Positions 36,831-45,790 of a DNA stretch of 64,000 bases are shown piece after piece. The translations under genes and the position numbers were made by a program. This DNA comes from Arachidicoccus ginsenosidivorans (GTDB taxonomy: Bacteria > Bacteroidota > Bacteroidia > Chitinophagales > Chitinophagaceae). The notes beneath the pieces were generated by a model. It worked only from the letters and a program-made list of their open reading frames with translations. It was not told the DNA's origin and searched no databases. The DNA is taken from NCBI RefSeq assembly GCF_007971385.1, contig NZ_CP042434.1, forward strand, positions 2,108,001 through 2,172,000. The letters run 5' to 3'. Every line of letters starts with the position of its first letter. The first letter of the stretch is position 1.

Positions 36831-36884
36831 AAAAGCAGCTGGCAACAATTTATTAGCTTTACGCTTCAATCAATATTCAAAAGA

Positions 36885-36942
36885 AGGCCCGGACTGTCGC
36901 TCAGAAAGTTTATCAACTTAAAGTGCAAATAGTCCGGGTCTT
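36885..36942 (+). terminator. Terminator after dnaN
   Basis: AAGGCCCGGACT pairs with AGTCCGGGTCTT (36931-36942) across a loop of about 34 nt and is followed by a T-run. It lies between convergent dnaN and the Rieske gene. Confidence 0.7.
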
Positions 36943-36990
36943 TTTTATTTTATATCAGCTGTCCTGCGCAAATAAAGGGCACAATCAGAT

Positions 36991-37308
36991 TTAGACAAAG
37001 TCAACATACCAGCCATCTGACAATCGCTTTGTTTTATAAATTTTAATATGATACCCCTCTCCAGAGCTGTCAAAACCATTGGACAGACTAAACCGGTAGC
37101 TGTGCAGCGGACAGACAATACAGTTTTTAGAGTCCAGATAGCCTTCGGCCAGATCATGACCTGCATGTGGACAGGTTCCGGAGAATGCAAATAACCGGTC
37201 ACCTTTTCTGGCTAATGTAATCTTACGCCCTTCCAACTCCATGGAGCATAAGCCGTTTTTGGAAAAACGAATCTCTTGTAACCGATCAGCTAGTTTATAC
37301 AGCGACAT
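36991..37308 (-). CDS. Rieske-type [2Fe-2S] ferredoxin-like protein
   Basis: A 105-residue soluble protein consisting of one Rieske domain. The cluster ligands are in CPHAGHDLAEGY (Cys-x-His) and CIVCPLHSYRF (Cys-x2-His). Stand-alone Rieske proteins of this size resemble NirD and dioxygenase ferredoxins, which pass electrons to an oxygenase or reductase. No partner enzyme is adjacent. It starts 25 bp after the hflX stop on the same strand and is probably cotranscribed. Confidence 0.93.
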   Translation of the reverse strand: MSLYKLADRLQEIRFSKNGLCSMELEGRKITLARKGDRLFAFSGTCPHAGHDLAEGYLDSKNCIVCPLHSYRFSLSNGFDSSGEGYHIKIYKTKRLSDGWYVDFV

Positions 37309-37333
37309 AGTTCAAAAAATGTTGTTTAAGTAG

Positions 37334-38521
37334 TTAATAGTATTGTACTTTATAAGGATAACGGATGGTATAAAGTTCTCTAATCCTGGTCAGCAGAAAA
37401 TCTCTAAGGGAATCAATGTTCTGCTTTTCAGTAGCAGAAATAAAAATACTATTCCCTTCTGTTATATTTTGCCATTTATCAGAAAGCTCTTCCAGAATCT
37501 GGGTCTTAACCTCCGGGGGAAGCCACTGATCAAAATTGCGCTCCTTATATAAATCCATCTTATTAAAAACGGTAATGATCGGTTTATCAGCCGCTCCGAG
37601 TTCCTGCAGCGTATTATTGACCACTGCAATCTGCTCTTCATGTTTTTCATGAGAAATATCCACAACATGCACTAACAGATCTGCTTCCCGCACTTCATCC
37701 AAGGTACTTTTAAAGCTTTCAATCAAATGATGGGGCAGTTTTCTAATAAAGCCTACGGTATCACTCAGCAAAAAGGGCGTATTTTCCAACACAACTTTGC
37801 GCGTCGTAGTATCCAGCGTGGCAAAAAGCTTGTTTTCTGCAAAAACATCGCTTTTACTCAGCAAATTCATGATCGTGCTTTTTCCCACGTTTGTATATCC
37901 TACCAAAGAAACACGTATAAACTCACCACGGTCCTTCCTTTGCGTATAAGCTTGTTTTTCAATTTCTTTAAGCCGTTTGCGCAGCAAAGAAATCTTGTCC
38001 TTGACGATACGACGGTCCGTTTCGATTTCTGTTTCTCCCGGGCCTCTGGAACCAATACCCGCACCTTGTCTTTCCAGGTGCGTCCACATCCCTCTGAGCC
38101 TGGGCAGGATATATTGGTATTGCGCCAGTTCCACCTGAACTTTGGCCTGGGCTGTTCTTGCCCTGCGGGCAAAAATATCCAGGATCAAATCACTCCGGTC
38201 AATTGTCTTTATTTTTACAACTTCCTGAATATTTTTGATCTGGGATCCAGTCAACTCATCATCAAATATGAGCAGATCCACCTGATGGGTGACAATATAT
38301 TGTCTGATCTCCTCCAGCTTGCCTTTACCTACAAAAGTACGGCTGTCCGGATTAGGCAGTCTTTGAATAAAACTTTTGATTGTTTTGGCCCCGGCTGTTT
38401 CTGCCAAAAAAGCTAATTCATCCAAATATTCATTTACCAACTGTTCGGTCTGATCCGGCTGCAGTACGCTGACCAAAACCGCACGCTCATCTTCCGCTAT
38501 TTTATTTTGTTTATCTATCAA
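37334..38521 (-). CDS. hflX: GTPase HflX
   Basis: A 395-residue ribosome-associated GTPase that rescues or splits stalled ribosomes, especially under stress. The N-terminal HflX domain (FVGKGKLEEIRQYI, LLIFDDELTGSQIKNIQ) and the middle helical linker (GPGETEIETDRRIV) precede the G domain: P-loop GYTNVGKST, DTVGFIRKLPHHLIESF, and NKMD. The start appears to be TTG at 38521, since no nearby ATG is in frame. It is likely cotranscribed with the Rieske gene downstream. Confidence 0.95.
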   Translation of the reverse strand: MIDKQNKIAEDERAVLVSVLQPDQTEQLVNEYLDELAFLAETAGAKTIKSFIQRLPNPDSRTFVGKGKLEEIRQYIVTHQVDLLIFDDELTGSQIKNIQEVVKIKTIDRSDLILDIFARRARTAQAKVQVELAQYQYILPRLRGMWTHLERQGAGIGSRGPGETEIETDRRIVKDKISLLRKRLKEIEKQAYTQRKDRGEFIRVSLVGYTNVGKSTIMNLLSKSDVFAENKLFATLDTTTRKVVLENTPFLLSDTVGFIRKLPHHLIESFKSTLDEVREADLLVHVVDISHEKHEEQIAVVNNTLQELGAADKPIITVFNKMDLYKERNFDQWLPPEVKTQILEELSDKWQNITEGNSIFISATEKQNIDSLRDFLLTRIRELYTIRYPYKVQYY

Positions 38522-38635
38522 TTGAATTAACTTTTGGCAAAGATAGCATTTGTTAATCTATTTGTAATACATGTTCGACCTCTGTGAACGCAATTTTATC
38601 ATAAAAATTAAAGTCATTCTCCAAAAAAAGAGCAG

Positions 38636-38677
38636 ATCCGGCATTAACCCGAAATCTGCTCTTTTTAACGTTATATC
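38636..38677 (-). terminator. Terminator for the outer-membrane protein gene
   Basis: AAAAAGAGCAGAT (38636-38648) and ATCTGCTCTTTTT (38665-38677) form a stem flanked by A and T runs. It lies downstream of the minus-strand gene ending at 38747. Confidence 0.8.
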
Positions 38678-38746
38678 CTAATTGAATATTATACTATTTG
38701 ATGAAAAGCGCGCCAATAATACACTCAAATCACGCCTTTCAGCCGT

Positions 38747-39598
38747 CTACATGATGCCGATACCCAACCCAATGCTGTAAGGGTGCAGCGAAGGTCCGGC
38801 TCCCGTATTTAGCAGTGGCGTCAGCTGGTAGGTACCAAATACAGAAAACAGGCCATAACCAACTCTAACTGTTCCACTTACACGGGTACTCTTGAAAAAT
38901 CGTTTGCTATATTCCTTTTCAATATAACCTTTGCCGTACACGGTGCTTCCATCACTGGTCATTTCATTTTTGCCTTTAGTGTGCGCATTTAAAAGCAGGC
39001 CACCTTTTAAGCCAAAGGCTATTCTGAAGCCTTTATTAGGCTGTTCCATATTGGCACTATAGCGCAGTTCAACGGGAATCTCAAAATAGTTAAGCACTAA
39101 TTTGAACTTGTTAAAAGTATTAGAGGAACCGGTAATATTGGTCGTAACAGGCAATTCTGACCCTGTTGCTTTGATATCTACATATTTTCCATTGAAAAAG
39201 AGGTTGGAACTGCTATAGCCAACGCCGAACCCCAGGCTGTAATGTGGGTTGGTTTTAAATGGCTTATCCAGCATAAAAGAGAAGTTGAATTCCCGGCTGA
39301 AGCCCTTGGTCGCAAAATCACTGGTTGACCCGGAAAGCCCCATGCCGCCATATTCAAACATAAAATGATCTGCGCCCCTGTGGCTCAAATCTATATTGGC
39401 AAATTTCTTCTTTTTATCTGCTGCCCTTTGCGCGTCTGCTTCAGTTTCCACTGGCTGTGCGATGGCAGGAGCGGTACTGTCTTTTGATACCTGATTACTA
39501 GATCTGGCAGCTACAGGAGGGGTTACATCAGTAATCTGTGCCTTCAAAATACCCATAGAGCAAATGGCAATGGTAAAAAGGCCGATAAATTTCTTCAT
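38747..39598 (-). CDS. Secreted outer-membrane beta-barrel protein (porin-like)
   Basis: A 283-residue protein with a signal peptide (FIGLFTIAICSMGILKAQ), a polar Ala/Glu/Lys-rich linker to about residue 70, and alternating beta-strands to the end (FSFMLDKPFKTNPHYSLGFG, YFEIPVELRYSANME, GFRIAFGLKGGLLLNAHTKG). These are typical of the OmpW/PorT-like beta-barrel proteins common in Bacteroidota. No function is assigned. Single gene with its own terminator. Confidence 0.8.
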   Translation of the reverse strand: MKKFIGLFTIAICSMGILKAQITDVTPPVAARSSNQVSKDSTAPAIAQPVETEADAQRAADKKKKFANIDLSHRGADHFMFEYGGMGLSGSTSDFATKGFSREFNFSFMLDKPFKTNPHYSLGFGVGYSSSNLFFNGKYVDIKATGSELPVTTNITGSSNTFNKFKLVLNYFEIPVELRYSANMEQPNKGFRIAFGLKGGLLLNAHTKGKNEMTSDGSTVYGKGYIEKEYSKRFFKSTRVSGTVRVGYGLFSVFGTYQLTPLLNTGAGPSLHPYSIGLGIGIM

Positions 39599-39834
39599 TC
39601 TGTATTGTTTTCCCTGTTTGTTTTTAATGAGGGGTGATTTACTTAATGGGCAAATATAAATGAATTGTTGTACCTGTCTGTTAAAAACTTAGTAAAAATG
39701 TCTGTTTTTCACCGAAGTAACGCATTCAATCTTTCGCTGTCTGGCAACATGATTTAACATCCAGACCAATCTATATATACCAATAATTAACTATTTTTAA
39801 TGCCTGATTTTATACCCCTAAACGATTAAATATT

Positions 39835-40779
39835 ATGGCAATTCCTGTTGTTGATCTTTCTGACTTCCTAGGAGTCGAACCGCTTGAAAAGGACGCATTT
39901 GTCCAAAAACTTGGTAAAGCTTATGAACAAGTGGGCTTTGTAGCCGTTAAAAATCACGGCATTCCACAGCCGCTGATTGACGATTTATATAAACATGTGC
40001 AGTCATTCTTTGCGCTACCTAAAGAAGTAAAAAGTCGTTATGAGAAACCAGAACTGGCCGGCCAGCGGGGTTATACCAGTTTCGGGAAGGAGCACGCGAA
40101 AGGTTTTGATGCACCGGATCTAAAGGAATTCTTCCAATATGGCCAGACGGTAGAAGGAGCCGCTATCAGTGATGAGCATTACCCGCCCAATGTAGCTGTG
40201 GCTGAGGTTCCGGGTTTAGCACCCACATTATACGAGACCTACCGCCACTTTGAAAAAAGTGGTCAGGCCATCCTTTCGGCCATTGCACTTTATCTGGGAC
40301 TGGATGAAAATTATTTTGACCAGTATGTCCAAAATGGCAATTCCATTATCCGGCTTATCCATTATCCTCCCATTACCCAGGAGCCAAAATCTGCCATCCG
40401 TGCCGAGCAACATGAGGACATCAATCTGATCACTTTGCTCGTTGGCGCTTCTGCCGACGGTCTGGAAGTGATGACAAAAGAGGGCGATTGGGTCCCCGCC
40501 ACTGCTGCCCCCGACGAAATCGTGGTGAATGTTGGAGACATGCTGCAAAGACTAACCAATAATAAACTACGCAGTACCACCCACCGGGTTGTGAACCCAC
40601 CCCGAGAAAAATGGAATACTTCCAGATATTCTATCCCCTTTTTCCTGCACCCCCGTAGTGAAATGAGTCTGGATTGTCTGCCTGGTTGTGTGGACGAAGC
40701 GCACCCAAAAGCCTATGAACCCATTACGGCCGGCGGCTATCTCGATGAACGCTTAAAAGAAATTGGACTGAAAAAATAG
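39835..40779 (+). CDS. 2-oxoglutarate/Fe(II)-dependent dioxygenase, isopenicillin N synthase-like family
   Basis: A 314-residue enzyme with the N-terminal DIOX_N region (IPVVDLSDFLG, GFVAVKNHGIPQPLI) and a double-stranded beta-helix carrying the iron facial triad: HEDINLITLL (His-x-Asp) and STTHRVVNPP (His). The 2-oxoglutarate-binding Arg-x-Ser is in RYSIPFFLHP. Family members hydroxylate or oxidise small molecules using oxygen and 2-oxoglutarate; the presence of Arg-x-Ser favours a 2OG enzyme over true isopenicillin N synthase. The substrate is unknown and neighbours give no clue. Confidence 0.92.
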   Translation: MAIPVVDLSDFLGVEPLEKDAFVQKLGKAYEQVGFVAVKNHGIPQPLIDDLYKHVQSFFALPKEVKSRYEKPELAGQRGYTSFGKEHAKGFDAPDLKEFFQYGQTVEGAAISDEHYPPNVAVAEVPGLAPTLYETYRHFEKSGQAILSAIALYLGLDENYFDQYVQNGNSIIRLIHYPPITQEPKSAIRAEQHEDINLITLLVGASADGLEVMTKEGDWVPATAAPDEIVVNVGDMLQRLTNNKLRSTTHRVVNPPREKWNTSRYSIPFFLHPRSEMSLDCLPGCVDEAHPKAYEPITAGGYLDERLKEIGLKK

Positions 40780-40803
40780 TAACACCTCTGTTTTGATTAA
40801 ATA

Positions 40804-40852
40804 AAAAAGAAAGCGAGTCGGCGCAATGGTTGCACCGACTCGCTTTCTTTTT
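40804..40852. terminator. Bidirectional terminator between dioxygenase and M1 peptidase
   Basis: A stem of at least 18 bp (40804-40821 with 40835-40852) has A-rich 5' and T-rich 3' flanks and lies between convergent genes. Confidence 0.88.
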
Positions 40853-40917
40853 ATCTTATTGCATCCCTACCTCCCTTAGCATCTCCTTGGAGATAATTGC
40901 TTCAAAATGGAAACTTA

Positions 40918-42888
40918 CTATTTAGTCCATACATTATTTTGCAGATCCCCATCTGGCAAATCATGATCCGGATCCAGTTCTACTTTAGTTACCGCACTGG
41001 TGGTATTTACCTTAAAAGTCCATTTAGGCCCTCTTTGCCAGACCTCTACCGGCAATTTTAAATTGGTCACCTTTCCATTTTGTTCTGTAACCCTGACTAG
41101 TACGGGCATTACCATTTTTTGCTTATTCAAAATCGTAATTAAACACCCTTCTTTAACATCTTCAGTGGCTTGTCGCACATTGGTAACGGCTTGATCCAAT
41201 TGCCAGGTATTATATACCCATTGTTTCCAGAACCAGTTCAGGTCTTCTCCGGCAGCGCTGTTCATTATTCTGAAAAAGTCATCAGGCTGGGGATGTTTAA
41301 AGGCCCAGTTATGAATATACTGTTTAAAGGCATAATCAAAACGTTCAGGCCCCAGAACAACATTACGTAAGATTTTCATTCCAACGGCCGTTTTAAAATA
41401 ATACTGTCCATAATCTCTCAGACCCATGTTTTCCGGAGCAGTGATTAGCGGATCCGTGCTGTTTTTAAGTACCCTGGACATTTGCATGACATCTCTGTTC
41501 GTGGTATCTCCATATTCCCCTCCATTAAACCAATTAGAAGCGAAACTGTTGATAAAGGTGTTCATGCCTTCATCCATCCACATAAAACGCCTTTCATTGG
41601 TGCCCACGATCATCGGGAACCAATTATGTCCGATTTCATGGGTAACGTCATGAAACAGATTCCCGTCCTGAATATTATACATACAAAAGACGATGCCTGG
41701 GTATTCCATACCCAGGGCTACCCCTGCCACAGCAGTGGCATTATCCCAGGGGAACTCAAAATAATGTTTTGAATAAAACTCAATGCTTTGTTTAAGGTAT
41801 TGGGTGGCTCTGCCATAGCGGTGTACCCCTTTACTTTCCACAGGGTAAACAGCGTTTGCCAACCCCTTTCTGCCTGAAGGATAATTCACCCGGGCAGCGT
41901 CCCAGATAAAAGCTTTGGATGCAGACCAGGCAATATCACGGGAGTTTTTCATTTTAAAATGCCAGGTCAGGTTCCCTTTTGTAGTAGGTCTGGCTGCATC
42001 GGTGCCGATTTCTGATTCACTGACAATACTGACCGTACTGTCAGAACCGGCGGCTTTTTTCAGTCGGCTTTGCTGCGCCTTGGTCAATACATCCTCGGGA
42101 TTTTGCAGCACGCCAGAACCGGCCACAATCATGGAGGCCGGAACAGTTACATAATAATCAAAATCTCCATATTCCAGATAAAACTCTCCTAGACCCATAT
42201 AAGGCAGGGTATTCCATCCCTTAATATCATCATAGACGCACATTCTGGGGTACCACTGCGCCAGTTCATATACTACGCCGTTCTTGGTGTAAAGCCTGCC
42301 CATTCTATCGGCCCCATAACGGGGGATCGAAAATGAATAATTGACCTTAACATCAACGGCTCCGCCTTTTGGACTGATGGTTACCGGCAGACGAAGCTGC
42401 ATTCTGTCATCCGAGATAACTGGTTCAATTTTATAACTTTTCCCTTTATAGGCCACCTCAACACTGTGAATATGTTCCCCTCCCTGGGTATAGCCTTTTA
42501 CATCGAACCTGTCGCCGCTGATGGGCGTGGTGGCGGCTCCTCTGGAATCAGGGGCAAACAAATTCTGGTCAATCTGGAGCCACAGATAATGCAAAGAATC
42601 CGGGCTATTATTTAGATAATGGATCTTTACTTCGCCGGTAAGCGTCGTATCCTGCTCATTTAAAGTGGCATGAATCTCATAATTTGCCCTGTTTTGCCAA
42701 TAGGCCGGTCCCGGAATGCCACTGGCGCTCCGATACATGTTTCCAGACTGGGTAAAAAAGCTGGGGTCAAAGACCTCATGCTGATTGTAAATAGTTTCTG
42801 TGGATTGCTGTGTGGTCTGTGAGCTGCCAGTAAGCGGGATCACAGCGGTGGCTGCCAATATAAAGGTCAGCCTGGATAAAGCTTTCAT
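40918..42888 (-). CDS. M1-family zinc metallopeptidase (short paralogue)
   Basis: A 656-residue secreted peptidase, counted from ATG 42888 where a signal peptide begins (ALSRLTFILAATAVIPLTGS); an upstream in-frame codon at 42936 would add a polar extension. The zinc site is THEIGHNWFPMIVGTNERRF with WMDEGMNTF. It is closely related to the M1 peptidase at 16875-19457 through the whole peptidase part (shared blocks FTQSGNMYRSA, MGRMHTKNG/MGRLYTKNG, QWYPRMCVYDD, WKQW/WKGW). It ends at the shared point and lacks the C-terminal domain. Probably periplasmic peptide degradation. Confidence 0.92.
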   Translation of the reverse strand: MKALSRLTFILAATAVIPLTGSSQTTQQSTETIYNQHEVFDPSFFTQSGNMYRSASGIPGPAYWQNRANYEIHATLNEQDTTLTGEVKIHYLNNSPDSLHYLWLQIDQNLFAPDSRGAATTPISGDRFDVKGYTQGGEHIHSVEVAYKGKSYKIEPVISDDRMQLRLPVTISPKGGAVDVKVNYSFSIPRYGADRMGRLYTKNGVVYELAQWYPRMCVYDDIKGWNTLPYMGLGEFYLEYGDFDYYVTVPASMIVAGSGVLQNPEDVLTKAQQSRLKKAAGSDSTVSIVSESEIGTDAARPTTKGNLTWHFKMKNSRDIAWSASKAFIWDAARVNYPSGRKGLANAVYPVESKGVHRYGRATQYLKQSIEFYSKHYFEFPWDNATAVAGVALGMEYPGIVFCMYNIQDGNLFHDVTHEIGHNWFPMIVGTNERRFMWMDEGMNTFINSFASNWFNGGEYGDTTNRDVMQMSRVLKNSTDPLITAPENMGLRDYGQYYFKTAVGMKILRNVVLGPERFDYAFKQYIHNWAFKHPQPDDFFRIMNSAAGEDLNWFWKQWVYNTWQLDQAVTNVRQATEDVKEGCLITILNKQKMVMPVLVRVTEQNGKVTNLKLPVEVWQRGPKWTFKVNTTSAVTKVELDPDHDLPDGDLQNNVWTK

Positions 42889-43110
42889 TATCTTGTTTTT
42901 GTCTTTTGTACTTTTTGTTATTACACGCCCCTTCATTACATACTGCCAGGAGGACAGATTGCAAATAAAAAGGTGTTTTGCGGGAACGAATATACAATAA
43001 TCACCGGTTTTATGGATAACACAAAAGAATAATTCGTATTGGAAACGGCAGATGCCCCCTCCTTTAAAAGAATATCCAAGCTAAAAAGAGTGTAACATCA
43101 AAACTACGCT

Positions 43111-43118
43111 TATTTTTG
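43111..43118 (+). promoter_or_regulatory. TATTTTTG -7 box directly before the GT2 gene
   Basis: It matches TAnnTTTG and ends 4 bases before the ATG at 43123, the same spacing as before 3483 and 48187, predicting leaderless transcription. The -33 element is not clear. Confidence 0.45.
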
Positions 43119-43122
43119 TGCC

Positions 43123-44250
43123 ATGATAATGTCAATGAGTCTGATCGGGTGGATTGTGTTGGGGATTTTGGTGCTGGTAGTACTCATACAACTGGGGTAT
43201 TACCTGCTGGTTTTCAGGAAATTGGCTTATTTTTCCCCTGAGGAAAAAAAGACAAGTCAGGAATATGCGGTCTCTACGATTATATGTGCAAAAAATGAGG
43301 CAGAGAACCTGGCGATGCACCTGCCCGGCGTGCTGGTTCAGGACTATCAAACAACCCATGAAATTATCGTAGTCAATGATAATTCTACCGATGAGACCAA
43401 ATATTTGTTGGAAGAATTCCAAAAACAATTTAAGGTCTTACATATACTGCCTTTAGTGCAGGAGGCGCAAGGGATTCCAGGAAAAAAGTTTCCTTTATCC
43501 ATGGGCATCAAATCCGCCAAATACGAGATTTTGCTGTTAACAGACGCTGATTGTGTCCCGGCTTCCGAAAAATGGATGCAATCCATGCAAAACGGATATG
43601 ACAAGGGTATTGACATTGTTTTGGGATATGGACCTTATAGCAAGAAAAAAGGCATTTTAAACAAATTGATCCGTTTTGAGACCTTTCACACCGCCTTACA
43701 ATACTTAAGTTTTGCATTGGCCGGCCATCCGTATATGGGTGTGGGTCGTAATCTCTCTTATAAAAGAGAGCTCTTTATAAAAAACAAAGGGTTTGCTTCC
43801 ATTAATCACATTCCAGGTGGTGATGACGATTTGTTTATCAGCAAGGTGGCTACTAAGAATAATACCGCTATTGTGATTAAAGAGGATGCGCATACCATTA
43901 GTGAGCCGCCACTTACATGGGCAGCCTGGATGAAACAAAAAAACAGACATTATACGACTGCCAGATATTATAAACCCAGGATAAAATTTTTATTGGGCCT
44001 GTACAGCGCTTCTGGATTTTTAGTGTATCCTGCCCTTATTGCGGCCATTATCCTTGCCAACTGGTGGATGGCGCTCAGTATTTACGCTATCAGGATGATT
44101 GTTCTTGCGATTATCTGGAAAAAAGCTATGAAGCAGTTAAATGAACAAGACCTTTGGTCAAAATTCATTATTTTCGACTTGTGGATGTTTCTCTACTATT
44201 TTATTATGGCCCCTGCTTTAATAAAAAAGCCTGCAAAAAAGTGGAAATAA
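43123..44250 (+). CDS. Membrane glycosyltransferase family 2
   Basis: A 375-residue protein with an N-terminal transmembrane helix (IVLGILVLVVLIQLGYYLL), a GT-A catalytic domain, and two or three C-terminal helices (ASGFLVYPALIAAIILANWW, IFDLWMFLYYFIMAPAL). Catalytic features are TIICAKNEAENL, VVNDNSTDE, the metal-binding TDADC (Asp-x-Asp), GGDDDLF and KQKNRHY in the place of the QxxRW motif. It is of the processive or lipid-linked sugar transferase type. Acceptor and donor are unknown. The histidine kinase gene follows by 55 bp on the same strand. Confidence 0.9.
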   Translation: MIMSMSLIGWIVLGILVLVVLIQLGYYLLVFRKLAYFSPEEKKTSQEYAVSTIICAKNEAENLAMHLPGVLVQDYQTTHEIIVVNDNSTDETKYLLEEFQKQFKVLHILPLVQEAQGIPGKKFPLSMGIKSAKYEILLLTDADCVPASEKWMQSMQNGYDKGIDIVLGYGPYSKKKGILNKLIRFETFHTALQYLSFALAGHPYMGVGRNLSYKRELFIKNKGFASINHIPGGDDDLFISKVATKNNTAIVIKEDAHTISEPPLTWAAWMKQKNRHYTTARYYKPRIKFLLGLYSASGFLVYPALIAAIILANWWMALSIYAIRMIVLAIIWKKAMKQLNEQDLWSKFIIFDLWMFLYYFIMAPALIKKPAKKWK

Positions 44251-44305
44251 CCCAAATCGGCTGTAAGGTGCAGTCTAAATCCCATTAAAGCAATTATACA
44301 CATTC

Positions 44306-45642
44306 ATGAAAAAAGCGATTCCAGTCAGTTTAATACTTGTTGCTCTCTCCCTTGTTGGTTTTGTATTCCTGCAGGTGAACTGGGTCGTAAATATTGTACA
44401 GACCCAGGAGCAAAAAATCTCCTTCCGGGTCTTTAAAGGAGCGGCGGATGCCGCCGACTCCCTGGGCAAGTTTTCAGCGGCCGCCATGCGCTTAAGAGAC
44501 CAGAGTCTGACATTTCCTTTTAATGGCAGCGTTCTTCCTAGTATTAAAGTCAATCAACGCTTTTCAGAATCCGAGGTCAATCAGATCATTAACAAAGCAC
44601 TGGAGCGCAATGAAGCCGATAAATACAAAATAGAATATGCCATCACTTATGGGCAAGGTTCAGCCGGGATTCCGGAACAGATAACCCCTAATTTTGCATT
44701 ACTCGCTCAAAAACTGGTGACAGACAGTGTATTAAGGGAAAATACACCGGCCCAAAGTTTTCCTATTGATGCCCGCCAGGAAGATGGTTATGTTACGGCT
44801 AATGAGTTTTTAACAGTCTTTATTCCTGATCTGAACAGCCAGGCCTGGCAATCACTGACCTGGATACTTTTTGGTTCTGCCTTACTGACGCTTATAACGA
44901 TCTCTGCCTTTTATCTAACAGTGCGTACCATGCTCCAGCAACGCAAGCTCAGTAAGATTAAAAGCGACTTTATTAATAATATGACCCATGAGTTTAAGAC
45001 GCCGCTAGCTACTATATCTTTAGCAGTGGACGCCTTACAGAATGAGAAAGTACAGGGTAATAAAGAGAAATCGGGGTATTTCAGTGGCATTATTAAAGAA
45101 GAAAACCGTCGCATGAATAAACATGTGGAAACCATTTTACAGGCGGCGCTGATGGAAAAGCAGGAACTCAATCTTAAAAAGAGGATTTACACGTCCATGA
45201 TCTGGTTCGTCACCTGGTAGACAATTTTACTTTGCAGCTATATGATAAGTCAGGGGAGGTAGTGATGCATTTAAATGCCACCAACGATATGATCAGAGGC
45301 GATGAGGTGCATATTAATAACCTGCTCAACAACCTGATTGACAATGCGGTTAAATACTCCAAATCAGATGTGCCCCCGCGCATTGTCATTACCACAACCA
45401 ATTCCGCCAAATATTTGATCATACAAGTAAAAGACAATGGTATTGGCATGTCCAAAGAATCGGTCAAACGCGTATTTGAAAAGTTTTACCGGGCGCATAC
45501 CGGTAATTTACATAATGTGAAAGGCTTTGGGCTGGGTATGAGCTATGTGAAGGATATCATTGAAGGCCATAATGGTAAGATCAAAGTAGACAGCACCCTT
45601 GGAAAAGGCACTACTTTTACAGTGGAGCTGCCATTAGCTTAA
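44306..45642 (+). pseudogene. Sensor histidine kinase (single-base frame break)
   Basis: The first part (44306-45220) has two transmembrane helices (VSLILVALSLVGFVFLQVNW near 6-25; ILFGSALLTLITISAFYLTV near 193-212) around a periplasmic sensor region and a HisKA domain with the phospho-acceptor His in NNMTHEFKTPLATISL. The second part, in another frame, has the N-box NLLNNLIDNAVKYSK, G1 VKDNGIGM and G2 GFGLGMSYV. Adding one A to AAAAA at 45176-45180 gives KKEDLHVHDLVRHLVDNFTL and a continuous kinase of about 445 residues. No response regulator gene is adjacent; glnA follows. The break is probably a sequencing artefact. Confidence 0.88.
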
Positions 45643-45722
45643 AAATCTTGTCTAAATCTCCCTTAGAAATGGCCTTTAAAACATATTGTGATAAATTTTA
45701 TGTATTCTTTTTTGACTAACGA

Positions 45723-45754
45723 TTGTTATATACACCAGAATAGTTTTAATTTTG
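45723..45754 (+). promoter_or_regulatory. Promoter of glnA
   Basis: TTG (45723-45725), a 21-bp spacer and TAATTTTG (45747-45754) fit the Bacteroidota consensus, 36 bp before the glnA start. Confidence 0.65.
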
Positions 45755-45790
45755 CGATATTAATTTATTTTTAATTCAAAAAATTAATCA

